Shown: positions 1-6,747 of the stretch, one piece after another
Layout of the letters: each line of letters begins with the position of its first letter
Numbering within the stretch: the stretch's first letter is position 1
Source of the DNA: Desulfovibrio sp.
Lineage (GTDB): Bacteria > Desulfobacterota > Desulfovibrionia > Desulfovibrionales > Desulfovibrionaceae
Direction: 5' to 3'
DNA: 15,514 nt
Assembly: GCA_031281815.1 (NCBI GenBank)
Contig: JAITEY010000085.1
Location: forward strand, 1 to 15,514
The notes under the pieces: generated by a model
What the model saw: the letters and a program-made list of their open reading frames with translations, nothing else
Told to the model about the DNA's origin: nothing
The model's database searches: none
Made by a program: the position numbers and the translations under genes

Positions 1-1929
1 AAAGTGGACGCCGTCGTCGCGAAACTCGACCCCGAAGACTATACCCTGGACGAAAAAGCCCGCGCCGCCATGCTCACGGACCAAGGCACCGAACATGTGG
101 AAAAACTGCTCGGCATAGACAACCTCTTCGACGCCCGGAACATCACCGTCCAGCACCATGTGCATCAAGCCCTGAAAGCCCGCCGGCTCTTCAAACGCGA
201 CGTGGATTACATCGTGACCGACCGGCAGGTGGTCATCGTCGACGAGTTCACGGGCCGGCCCATGCCCGGACGCCGTTTTTCGGACGGCCTGCACCAGGCC
301 CTGGAAGCCAAGGAACAGGTCAAAGTCGAGGCCGAAACGCAGACCATGGCCTCCATTACCTTCCAAAACTACTTCCGCATGTACGACAAACTCGCGGGTA
401 TGACCGGCACCGCCGATACCGAGGCCGTGGAATTCCACGAAATATACGGCCTGGACGTCATTTCCGAGCCGACGCACAATCCCATGATCCGCCTGGATAT
501 GCCGGATGTCATCTACCGCACCCGCAACGAAAAAATGGAAGCCGTCATCGCCGGGATCAAGGAACTGCACAAGAGCGGCCAGCCCGTGCTGGTCGGCACC
601 ATTTCCATCGAAACGTCCGAACAGATTTCCGACCGCTTGAAAAAAATCAACATTCCCCACAACGTCCTGAACGCCAAGCACCACGAACAGGAGGCGGCGA
701 TCATCGCCGAAGCCGGACAAAAGAATAAGGTGACCATAGCCACCAACATGGCCGGACGCGGCACGGACATCGTCCTGGGCGAAGGCGTGCGCGAACTCGG
801 CGGCCTGTATATCCTGGGCACCGAACGCCACGAAAGCCGGCGCATCGACAACCAGTTGCGCGGCCGCTCCGGACGCCAGGGCGACCCCGGCTGCTCGCGC
901 TTCTACCTTTCCCTGGAAGACGACCTGATGCGCCTCTTCGGCTCCGACCGCATTTCCAAAATCATGGAAACACTGGGACTCAAAGACGGCGAATCCATCG
1001 AACACCGCATGATATCCCACGCCATTGAAAACGCCCAGAAACGCGTGGAAGGCCACAACTTTGAAATACGCAAAACGCTGCTGGACTACGACAACGTCAT
1101 GAACCAGCAGCGCGAGGTCATCTACTCCCTGCGCCGTGACGCCATCAACAGGGAGGATACCGAGTCCGCCGTCATGGAATTTCTGGACGATACCCTGAAC
1201 GAGATGTACTCCGCCTACGACGCCGCACGCGGCAAACTCACCCCCGAGGAGGAAGAACAACTCAACGCGCGGCTCCAGGAAGTGTTCAACCTCAAACGCG
1301 TCAGGCCGGAAGGCGAAGCCTTGCCCGCTCCCGCCGAATGCCGAGCGTGCGTGCTGCGGATTCTGGATGAAGTGAAGGCGTCGGCGCCGGAAGTGTACGC
1401 GGATATCCTGCGCTATTTCATGCTGGAAGAACTGGACCGCTCCTGGAAGGAACACCTGCTGAACATGGACCACCTGCGCGACGGCATCGGCCTGCGCGGA
1501 TACGGGCAGCGCGACCCCAAGCAGGAATACAAGAGCGAAGGGTTCGCCATGTTCCAGGAGATGCTTTTCAGCATTCAGGAAAACCTCTTCAAATCGCTCA
1601 CGCGCCTGCGCATCCAAAGCGAAGCTCCCGAAAACGCCGCGCAGGCGGATACGCCGCCGGGAACACCCCTGCCCGGCGAACCCGGCAAGACGGGCGATCC
1701 GGCGGACAGCGCGCAAAGCGTCACGGACGGGGCGGGCCGGCAGGGGAAAAAAGCGGTGCCGCCCTTTACACACAAGGACAGGAGCGACAAACTCAACTAT
1801 TCCCGTTCAGCGGAAGGTCCCGCGAAAAAAGTCCCCCAACGCCGCGAAACGCCCAAAATCGGACGCAACGACGAATGCCCCTGCGGCAGCGGCAAAAAAT
1901 ACAAAAAATGCTGCGGGATGGGGAAATAG
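1..1929 (+). CDS. secA: SecA preprotein translocase ATPase, 3' part (5' end outside window)
   Basis: SecA is the cytoplasmic ATPase that drives unfolded preproteins through SecYEG. The reading frame is open from base 1, so the gene starts upstream. About 642 residues are present and roughly the first 250 of a usual 830-900 residue SecA, including the Walker A and DEAD-box region, are missing. Visible landmarks are the KLAGMTGTA segment near bases 385-415, the NMAGRGTDI helicase motif near 745-775, the QLRGRSGRQGDPG arginine-finger motif near 853-891, and the helical wing/scaffold segment around 1440-1600. A variable Pro/Gly-rich linker follows (about 1620-1860). The C-terminal SEC-C zinc motif (CPCGSG...CC) spans 1876-1914 with all metal ligands present, which in the family binds SecB and ribosomes. 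The stop is TAG. The gene downstream begins two bases after it. Confidence 0.97.
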   Translation, partial: KVDAVVAKLDPEDYTLDEKARAAMLTDQGTEHVEKLLGIDNLFDARNITVQHHVHQALKARRLFKRDVDYIVTDRQVVIVDEFTGRPMPGRRFSDGLHQALEAKEQVKVEAETQTMASITFQNYFRMYDKLAGMTGTADTEAVEFHEIYGLDVISEPTHNPMIRLDMPDVIYRTRNEKMEAVIAGIKELHKSGQPVLVGTISIETSEQISDRLKKINIPHNVLNAKHHEQEAAIIAEAGQKNKVTIATNMAGRGTDIVLGEGVRELGGLYILGTERHESRRIDNQLRGRSGRQGDPGCSRFYLSLEDDLMRLFGSDRISKIMETLGLKDGESIEHRMISHAIENAQKRVEGHNFEIRKTLLDYDNVMNQQREVIYSLRRDAINREDTESAVMEFLDDTLNEMYSAYDAARGKLTPEEEEQLNARLQEVFNLKRVRPEGEALPAPAECRACVLRILDEVKASAPEVYADILRYFMLEELDRSWKEHLLNMDHLRDGIGLRGYGQRDPKQEYKSEGFAMFQEMLFSIQENLFKSLTRLRIQSEAPENAAQADTPPGTPLPGEPGKTGDPADSAQSVTDGAGRQGKKAVPPFTHKDRSDKLNYSRSAEGPAKKVPQRRETPKIGRNDECPCGSGKKYKKCCGMGK

Positions 1930-1931
1930 CC

Positions 1932-2438
1932 GTGTCCGGCAGGCGCATCCTGCTCCTCGGTGTCGGCAACATCCTCTACCGGGACGAAGGGGTCGGCGTC
2001 CACGCCCTGCGCCTGCTGGAACAAAATTACCGTTTCTCCGACAACGTGACCCTGACCGACGGAGGCGTCATGGGCAAGCTGCTCATGGCCGTACTCATGG
2101 AGCACGAGGCCGTCGTCGTTCTTGATGCCGTGCTGGGCGGCGAAAAAGCGGGGACCGTCTACCGCCTGGAAGGCGAAGGACTCCGCAAAAGCCTCGGGTT
2201 CCACGATTCACAACACCAGGTGGACCTCGTGGACACCCTCATAAGCTGCGGTCTCATCGGCAACAGGCCGGAAACCGTCGTCATCGGCATGGAACCGGAA
2301 AATTACACCGAACCCGGCACGGAGCTGACCCCGACCTGCGCGGCGGCCCTCCCCAAACTTGTCAAACACGCCCTTGAAGAACTGCAAGCCGCAGGCGGTT
2401 CCGCCCGCCCGCGTACCGCAGCAGATACAGCTACGTAG
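1932..2438 (+). CDS. [NiFe]-hydrogenase maturation protease (HyaD/HybD/HynC family, peptidase M52)
   Basis: Proteins of this family bind the nickel of the immature [NiFe]-hydrogenase large subunit and clip its C-terminal peptide, the last step of active-site assembly in the cytoplasm. Counting from the chosen GTG start, the 168-residue product begins with a strand leading into GVGNILYRDEGVG, and carries the three expected metal ligands: Glu19, Asp65 (VVVLDAV) and His95 (SQHQVDLVD). The IGMEPE segment near residue 120 is also typical. GTG at 1932 is chosen because GGGG at 1920-1923 sits eight bases before it and the family strand starts at once. ATG at 1908 or 1875 would overlap secA and has poor ribosome-binding sequence. 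The two-base gap from secA implies one transcript. No hydrogenase structural gene is visible here, so the partner must be elsewhere. The family call is firm; the subgroup is not. Confidence 0.93.
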   Translation: MSGRRILLLGVGNILYRDEGVGVHALRLLEQNYRFSDNVTLTDGGVMGKLLMAVLMEHEAVVVLDAVLGGEKAGTVYRLEGEGLRKSLGFHDSQHQVDLVDTLISCGLIGNRPETVVIGMEPENYTEPGTELTPTCAAALPKLVKHALEELQAAGGSARPRTAADTAT

Positions 2439-2483
2439 TAATAACAATCCGGTATTATAGCTGTTTCTCAAAATGAGAAATTT
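2427..2483. terminator. Two adjacent hairpins after the protease gene, possible bidirectional terminator
   Basis: The first hairpin pairs ACAGCT (2427-2432) with AGCTGT, with an inner TAATA/TATTA stem around a CAATCCGG-centred loop; the left arm overlaps the stop codon. The second is a perfect 7-bp stem, TTTCTCA (2464-2470) and TGAGAAA (2474-2480), followed by TTT. The stretch is AT-rich in GC-rich surroundings and lies between convergent genes, which fits a terminator. The stems are weak and the T run is short, so an operator or simple remnant sequence cannot be excluded. Confidence 0.35.
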
Positions 2484-2506
2484 CGTCCTTCTTCACGCAT
2501 GCTCCG

Positions 2507-2792
2507 TTACCAGGATTCCGGAGGCCGCCGGCTTGTGTGAAAAACGCGAAGCACCTGCACCTCATTCCCGCTGATACGATAGGGGACAAGAAACGGTTAT
2601 TTCTCAATCACAAGCTCCCGTGTCCCGGTCACTCTACCCGGCCTGCCCATTCCCGGATGTTCCGCCAAGTCTGCCGCATGCTTTGCGGATATATGCGTAC
2701 ACCTTTTTTGCTGCTTCGGGATCCTCCCGGGCAATGTACTCCGTTGCAACGTCCAAGTTGCGGTTTGCGGTTTTGAGCCACTTAACCCGCAC
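2507..2792 (-). pseudogene. ParE/RelE-family toxin, broken by a frameshift and a nonsense codon
   Basis: Intact members are small proteins of about 95 residues that poison gyrase (ParE) or cleave mRNA on the ribosome (RelE). Here the coding trace is split over two frames. From a GTG at 2792, overlapping the antitoxin stop by 11 bases, the first frame reads VRVKWLKTANRNL...AYIRKACGRL. Near 2665-2666 an apparent extra G in CTTGGCGG shifts the frame; the homology then continues as AEHPGMGRPGRVTGTRELVI. In that second frame TAA at 2597-2599 interrupts the protein where the family usually has another residue (EK-stop-PFLVPYRI). The trace runs on to VLRVFHTSRRPPESW and a natural TAA at 2507-2509. 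Two independent lesions make a sequencing error unlikely as the sole explanation. The toxin is almost certainly inactive. ParE versus RelE cannot be settled by eye. Confidence 0.85.
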
Positions 2793-3021
2793 GATAACCC
2801 CACTTGGCGTCCAGTGCCGCGTTCTCTTCATCCGAGGCAAAATCGCCGGAGTCCGCTTCTGTCAGCCCTTTTTTGATTTCGGCCAGTTGCAGGGCTTCCT
2901 CCTCGACAAATGCCTGAATGGCTTGAACAGCAAGAACGCTCTTCGTTCGGCCTGTTGCCTCCGCGAGGGCATCCAGTCGGTCCGCAAACTCTGGAGGTAA
3001 ATGCATAGACATAGTGGTCAT
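2782..3021 (-). CDS. Ribbon-helix-helix (ParD/CopG/RelB-type) antitoxin, intact
   Basis: The 79-residue product begins MTTMSMHLPPEFADRLDAL, an N-terminal beta strand followed by the two helices typical of ribbon-helix-helix DNA-binding dimers (LAEATGRTKSVLAVQAIQAFVEEE). An acidic tail follows that in the family wraps the toxin (LAEIKKGLTEADSGDFASDEE...AKWGYRAG). ATG at 3021 is chosen because GGAGAGGAAGG precedes it at suitable distance; ATG at 3010 is a second possibility. In the family such proteins neutralise the toxin and repress their own promoter. The toxin start overlaps its 3' end, the normal arrangement, but that toxin is broken. No separate promoter is obvious: the gene starts 22 bases after the RNA methyltransferase stop and its ribosome binding site overlaps that stop, so it is probably cotranscribed. 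Confidence 0.88.
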   Translation of the reverse strand: MTTMSMHLPPEFADRLDALAEATGRTKSVLAVQAIQAFVEEEALQLAEIKKGLTEADSGDFASDEENAALDAKWGYRAG

Positions 3022-3043
3022 TTCCAAGATACCTTCCTCTCCT

Positions 3044-3970
3044 TCAGCGGGTTGATTCAGCCGTTCCTGCAACGGCGGCGAAGCGGCTGATGATGACGGC
3101 TGCCGCCTGGGCCGCGTTCAGGGAGTTGAAAGCGCGGGCCATGGGGATGTGGAGGAGGAAGCGGCAACGTTTTTCCAGTCCCGCCGGCACACCGGAGTTT
3201 TCCCCACCCAGCACCAGCAGGGCGGGCAGGCGCAGCGCACAGCGCAGGGCGTCGAGAACGGGGGCGGCGAGACCGTTCGTTGCGCGGGGTTCGGGAGACG
3301 ATGCGGCTCCGTAGACGGTCAGCCCCAGTTCTTCGGCCCTGTCGAGCGCCCGGCCCAGGTTGGCGACCTTGGCGACGGGAAGCTTGTCCAACGCGCCGGA
3401 GGCGATCCTGGCCGCCGCCGCCCCGAGATACACGCCGTTGTGCTTGGGGATGATCATCCCCGCTCCTCCCATGGCGTACAGCGTGCGGGCTATGGCCCCG
3501 GCGTTGCCGGGGTCCTGCAGATGCGCCGGCATGAGCGCGAGGGGCAAGGGAGCGTCGGGAACGGACAGCAGCAGGCTTTCAACGTCCGTGAAGCCGGGGG
3601 TGAACAGCCTGGCCGCGACGCCGCCGCACGGGCCTGCATACACGCGCGCGAACGCCCGCGTGTCGAGAAAGGAAAAGCGCAGTCCCGCCGCACGGCAGAG
3701 ATCGGCTATTTCTTCAGTCTCCGGCGTGCGGCGTCCTTTGCGCACAAAGACGGCGTCGACCCGTTCCGGGCTTGTCCGCAGGATTTCCGCCACGGCCTTG
3801 CGCCCCGGCAGGATGTCGGACGGCGCGGCCCGGTCTTCGGGCATCGAATTTCCCGACACCGGATAACCTGCCCCTGTGTCGGGACGGGCGGCATCGGAGG
3901 CCGGGCCGCGCCCGCCCGCCGCACGGCGGGGATAGTCTTTCGTTGCGGCGCGGTATGGGCGTTCGTTCAT
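3044..3970 (-). CDS. TrmH/SpoU-family RNA 2'-O-ribose methyltransferase
   Basis: The product (308 residues from ATG 3970) is a SPOUT-class, S-adenosylmethionine-dependent methyltransferase acting on rRNA or tRNA ribose 2'-OH. The three SpoU motifs are present: motif 1 HLQDPGNAGAIARTL (about 150-164, with the conserved Asn157), motif 2 LLVLGGENSGVP (251-262), and motif 3 IPMARAFNSLNAAQAAAV (275-292), which together form the deep trefoil knot. Residues about 52-120 look like the substrate-binding domain found in RlmB-type enzymes (ILPGRKAVAEIL...). The first 50 residues are low-complexity Arg/Ala/Gly/Pro and lack recognisable structure. The ATG at 3970 has AAGGA seven bases upstream; a longer start at 4036 is less likely. 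RlmB (23S rRNA Gm2251) is a candidate, but the target cannot be read from sequence. Confidence 0.92.
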   Translation of the reverse strand: MNERPYRAATKDYPRRAAGGRGPASDAARPDTGAGYPVSGNSMPEDRAAPSDILPGRKAVAEILRTSPERVDAVFVRKGRRTPETEEIADLCRAAGLRFSFLDTRAFARVYAGPCGGVAARLFTPGFTDVESLLLSVPDAPLPLALMPAHLQDPGNAGAIARTLYAMGGAGMIIPKHNGVYLGAAAARIASGALDKLPVAKVANLGRALDRAEELGLTVYGAASSPEPRATNGLAAPVLDALRCALRLPALLVLGGENSGVPAGLEKRCRFLLHIPMARAFNSLNAAQAAAVIISRFAAVAGTAESTR

Positions 3971-3975
3971 CAGAA

Positions 3976-4013
3976 ATTCCTTCAATGGTCTGAAGCCTCT
4001 CCCTTCAGGGAGA
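3976..4013 (-). promoter_or_regulatory. Overlapping hairpins in the methyltransferase leader, possible ribosome-binding-site switch
   Basis: On the minus strand four short segments can pair alternately. TCTCCC (4013-4008) pairs with GGGAGA (4003-3998) around TGAA. CTGAAG (4008-4003) pairs with CTTCAG (3995-3990). CTTCA (3995-3991) pairs with TGAAG (3984-3980), which includes half of the AAGGA ribosome binding site. The first and second pairings exclude each other, as do the second and third. This is the geometry of an attenuator-like switch, but the stems are only 5-6 bp and no effector is apparent, so function is inference. Confidence 0.3.
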
Positions 4014-4102
4014 TGCCGGCTCGCTTTTTCCCCCACGCCTTGCCCCGCATGTTGCCTTGCTGGGGAAGATAGGGTAGTTTACGCGCCTGACGGCTGTTTT
4101 CG

Positions 4103-4125
4103 CCGCGGATACTCTCGTACCGCGG
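4103..4125. repeat. Strong hairpin in the divergent methyltransferase/mltD intergenic region
   Basis: CCGCGG (4103-4108), a bulged A, TAC, a four-base loop (4113-4116), GTA and CCGCGG (4120-4125) form a 9-bp stem. Read on the minus strand the loop is GAGA closed by C-G, a GNRA tetraloop, so it would be most stable in a transcript of the methyltransferase gene. No T run follows on either strand, so it is not a standard intrinsic terminator. It lies between two divergently transcribed genes; I could not assign promoters in this 210-base gap with confidence. Confidence 0.4.
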
Positions 4126-4180
4126 CCTTGCAGAAACAACCATAACCCTGTGGTCGGTATTTTTGCAATCAGTTACGAGA

Positions 4181-5638
4181 ATGTGCCGGCAAGCGTTGTC
4201 GGGCAGGGTTTGGAGCGGCCTGCTCTCGGCCTTTGCCGCCGCGGCGTTGCTTTCAGCGTGCGCGACGGGAGGCGGTTCGGTTCATTATGACCCGGACGCG
4301 CCGGAAATGATGTCTTTTTATACGCCGCGCGACGACGGCCGTCCACTCACGTCGGACGAACTTTACGCATTCAAGACCATAGGCGACCTGGACCGCAACC
4401 TGTCTCCCGAAGACGCGCGCACGGTGGAACTGCATTTCAAGTTTTTCGTGCATGAACGGCGGGCGCTTTTCGAGCGTTTTCTGACGCGCAGCGCGCGTTT
4501 TCTCCCCTATGTCGTCGGCGTGTTCACCACGCGCGGCATTCCCAAAGATGTCTCCTACCTGTTCATGGTGGAGAGCGGCGGCAACCCCAACGCCTATTCA
4601 CCGGCGAGCGCCTCGGGCCTGTGGCAGTTCATTCCCCTTACGGGGCGCAAGTTCGGCCTGACGCAAAACGCGTGGGTGGACGAGCGGCGCGACCCCTATA
4701 AAGCCACCTACGCGGCTTCGGATTACCTGCTGAAGCTCTACAACGACTTCGGCAACTGGCATCTTGCCGTCGCCGCCTACAATGCCGGCGAAGGTAAAAT
4801 AGGGCGGGCCGTAAGCGGCACGGGCGCCAAAGACTTTTTCGACCTCTGCCGCCTGGACGAACAACTGGATGAACGCGCCCGACTGAAACAGGAAACCCGC
4901 GATTATGTGCCCCGGCTGCTTGCCGTGGCCAAAATCATGCGCAATCTCAAGCGCCTCGGGTTTGAAGAACCCGGACCCGACGCCGCCTGGAAACTGACCC
5001 CGGTCAGCCTGCCGCCCGGCACCAACCTGGCCGGTCTGGCCAAACAGCTCGACCTGAGCTGGGAGGAATTCACCGCCGTCAATCCGGCCTTCCGCAAAAC
5101 GGCAAGCCCGCCGACGGCCGCGTCCACGGCCTATGTGCCGCCGGACAAACTGACCGTTGCCGTGAACTGGGCAGCCGGGCCGGAAGCGCGCGCCTACGCC
5201 GGATGGAAGGAACATACCGTCAAAAAAGGCGAAACGTTCGCCTCCATCGCCAGACGTTACAAGGTTTCCGCCGATGCCGTCAAAAACGCCAACGGCATGA
5301 CGGCGCTGCCTCCCGTCGGTTCGGTCGTGCTGATTCCTTCCGGCAAGGGCGGACCTGCGCAGGCTGCGGCAGCCAAAACGCCTGCGGCCGGAGCCGAAGC
5401 GCGGACGGCATCATCCGGAACCCGGGCGGCCGGAGGCAAAACGCAGGCTTCCGGCTCGAAAACGCAGGCAGCCGGGAAAAAGTCGACGCGGGGCGGAACC
5501 GTGACCGTCAAAGCCGGCGACACGCTGTATTCCATAGCCAAGGCAGGCAACATTTCCGTAAAAGCCTTGATGGAGGCCAACAATATGAAACCCGGAACGC
5601 TGCTGAAGATCGGGCGCAAACTGGTCATCCCCCGATGA
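4181..5638 (+). CDS. mltD: MltD-like membrane-bound lytic murein transglycosylase, SLT domain plus two LysM repeats
   Basis: The 485-residue product is a lipoprotein that would cleave the MurNAc-GlcNAc bond of peptidoglycan at the periplasmic face of a membrane. Starting at ATG 4181 it has a basic N-terminus, a hydrophobic stretch and a lipobox LSAC near residue 27. The lysozyme-like SLT domain spans about 110-225: GIPKDVSYLFMVESGGNPNA holds the catalytic Glu131, followed by SASGLWQFIP and AVAAYNAGEGKIGRAV. LysM repeats lie at about 345-389 (HTVKKGETFASIARRYKV) and 441-484 (VTVKAGDTLYSIAK), separated by an Ala/Lys/Gly/Ser-rich linker of about 50 residues. A TTG at 4163 gives a longer frame, but the lipoprotein signal fits ATG 4181. 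The stop is embedded in a direct repeat that leads into phoH. A lipoprotein with SLT and C-terminal LysM repeats is the MltD pattern. Confidence 0.93.
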   Translation: MCRQALSGRVWSGLLSAFAAAALLSACATGGGSVHYDPDAPEMMSFYTPRDDGRPLTSDELYAFKTIGDLDRNLSPEDARTVELHFKFFVHERRALFERFLTRSARFLPYVVGVFTTRGIPKDVSYLFMVESGGNPNAYSPASASGLWQFIPLTGRKFGLTQNAWVDERRDPYKATYAASDYLLKLYNDFGNWHLAVAAYNAGEGKIGRAVSGTGAKDFFDLCRLDEQLDERARLKQETRDYVPRLLAVAKIMRNLKRLGFEEPGPDAAWKLTPVSLPPGTNLAGLAKQLDLSWEEFTAVNPAFRKTASPPTAASTAYVPPDKLTVAVNWAAGPEARAYAGWKEHTVKKGETFASIARRYKVSADAVKNANGMTALPPVGSVVLIPSGKGGPAQAAAAKTPAAGAEARTASSGTRAAGGKTQASGSKTQAAGKKSTRGGTVTVKAGDTLYSIAKAGNISVKALMEANNMKPGTLLKIGRKLVIPR

Positions 5639-5728
5639 ACGGACGCAAGCGCAATGCATGACCACAGCGATGCGCATCGCGCACGACCGGCGCCGTGCCC
5701 GATGAACGGACGCAAGCGCAGCGCATGA
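5631..5728 (+). repeat. Imperfect 31-bp direct repeat bridging mltD stop and phoH start, with chained ATGA mini-ORFs
   Basis: Copies lie at 5631-5661 and 5698-5728, 67 bp apart, with two differences (AT against GC near the end). Each contains CCGATGAACGGACGCAAGC. The mltD TGA (5636) overlaps ATG 5635; that 8-codon frame ends at TGA 5659 overlapping ATG 5658; the next, 15 codons, ends at TGA 5703 overlapping ATG 5702; the next, 8 codons, ends at TGA 5726 overlapping the phoH ATG 5725. The spacer also holds the perfect 14-base palindrome GCGATGCGCATCGC (5667-5680) and GCACG...CGTGC (5681-5697). Translation of the mini-ORFs is unproven. Confidence 0.85.
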
Positions 5729-6747
5729 GCGCACATCCGCACTCCGTTGTGTCCGCAACGACGACGGACACGCCTGCGGCCGAGCATTGCCTGTCCTTTG
5801 AGGATGCGGCCTTTGCCAACGAGCTGTTCGGCCCGCGCAACGCCAACCTGGATTTCCTGGCCCGGCGCACCGGGCTGCGCATAAGCACGCGGGGCGGGGC
5901 CGTCACCCTGCAGGGGCCGGCGCCGGCCGCCGCCCTGGCGCGCGAACTGCTCATGCAGTTGTACGGCCTGCTCAAATCCGGCCTGCGCCTGCACCCCGAC
6001 GATGTCCGGCACGCCTGCGCCGTGCTGGAAAGGGACCCCGAGGCCGACCTCGGCCGCCTGTACCGCGATACGGTCTTCGCCGCGGGGACGCGCAGGAACA
6101 TCGTCACCCGGACCCTGACGCAACGCGAATATGCCGCATCCCTGCGCGACTGCGACATGACCTTTGCCGTGGGGCCGGCCGGGACGGGCAAAACCTATCT
6201 GGCCGTGGCCGCGGCGCTGTCCATGCTCATGTCCAAAAAAGTGCGGCGCATCATTCTTACACGGCCCGCCGTCGAGGCGGGCGAACGCCTGGGCTTTCTT
6301 CCCGGCGATCTCGCGGAAAAGGTCAACCCTTACCTGCGCCCCCTGTACGACGCCCTGCACGACATGCTGGACCCGGAAAAAACGGCTGAAATGACGGCCG
6401 CCGGGTTGATTGAAATAGCCCCGCTTGCCTTCATGCGCGGGCGCACGCTGAACGACGCCTTCATCATTCTGGACGAAGCCCAGAACACGACGCCGGAACA
6501 GATGAAGATGTTCCTGACCCGCCTGGGTTTCGGATCCCGCGCCGCCGTCACCGGCGACATAACGCAGATAGACCTGCCCAGGGGGCCGGACGGGGCCGGG
6601 CGCTCCGGCCTGATACAGGCGCTCGCCGTGCTGAAGGGCGTGGAAGGCGTGAACATGATTTTTTTTCAAAAGGATGATATCATACGTCACCCTCTCGTGG
6701 GTCGCATAGTGGATGCCTATGACCAATATCAAGAAAATTCCCGATAA
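5725..6747 (+). CDS. phoH: PhoH-like P-loop ATPase
   Basis: The product (340 residues from ATG 5725) has the PhoH layout: an N-terminal KH-like region of about 90 residues (FANELFGPRNANLDFLARRTGLRI...), then a P-loop NTPase core with Walker A GPAGTGKT at 150-157 and Walker B FIILDEAQN with Asp250 and Glu251, followed by TGDITQIDLPRG (sensor-like region) near 277. The family binds ATP and is associated with RNA metabolism; its exact role is not established, and the gene often neighbours 7TM-HD and ybeY genes as here. A GTG at 5695 would add ten residues encoded by the direct repeat; ATG 5725 is preferred since it lies on an ATGA overlap. It lacks a convincing ribosome binding site, which fits translational coupling. 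The 3' end overlaps the next gene by about 29 bases. Confidence 0.94.
   Translation: MSAHPHSVVSATTTDTPAAEHCLSFEDAAFANELFGPRNANLDFLARRTGLRISTRGGAVTLQGPAPAAALARELLMQLYGLLKSGLRLHPDDVRHACAVLERDPEADLGRLYRDTVFAAGTRRNIVTRTLTQREYAASLRDCDMTFAVGPAGTGKTYLAVAAALSMLMSKKVRRIILTRPAVEAGERLGFLPGDLAEKVNPYLRPLYDALHDMLDPEKTAEMTAAGLIEIAPLAFMRGRTLNDAFIILDEAQNTTPEQMKMFLTRLGFGSRAAVTGDITQIDLPRGPDGAGRSGLIQALAVLKGVEGVNMIFFQKDDIIRHPLVGRIVDAYDQYQENSR

Noticed and set aside
3149..4072. A 307-codon plus-strand open frame opposite the RNA methyltransferase
   Set aside because: It lacks family motifs and is rich in Arg, Gly and Gln, as expected from the antisense of a GC-rich gene. The minus-strand protein has all SpoU motifs.
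4128..4180. Promoter for mltD (TTGCAG as -35)
   Set aside because: No -10 element occurs at proper spacing, so I did not list it.
5631..5728. CRISPR array or mobile-element ends
   Set aside because: Only two copies, with coding and stop-codon content and no further spacers, cas genes or transposase nearby.
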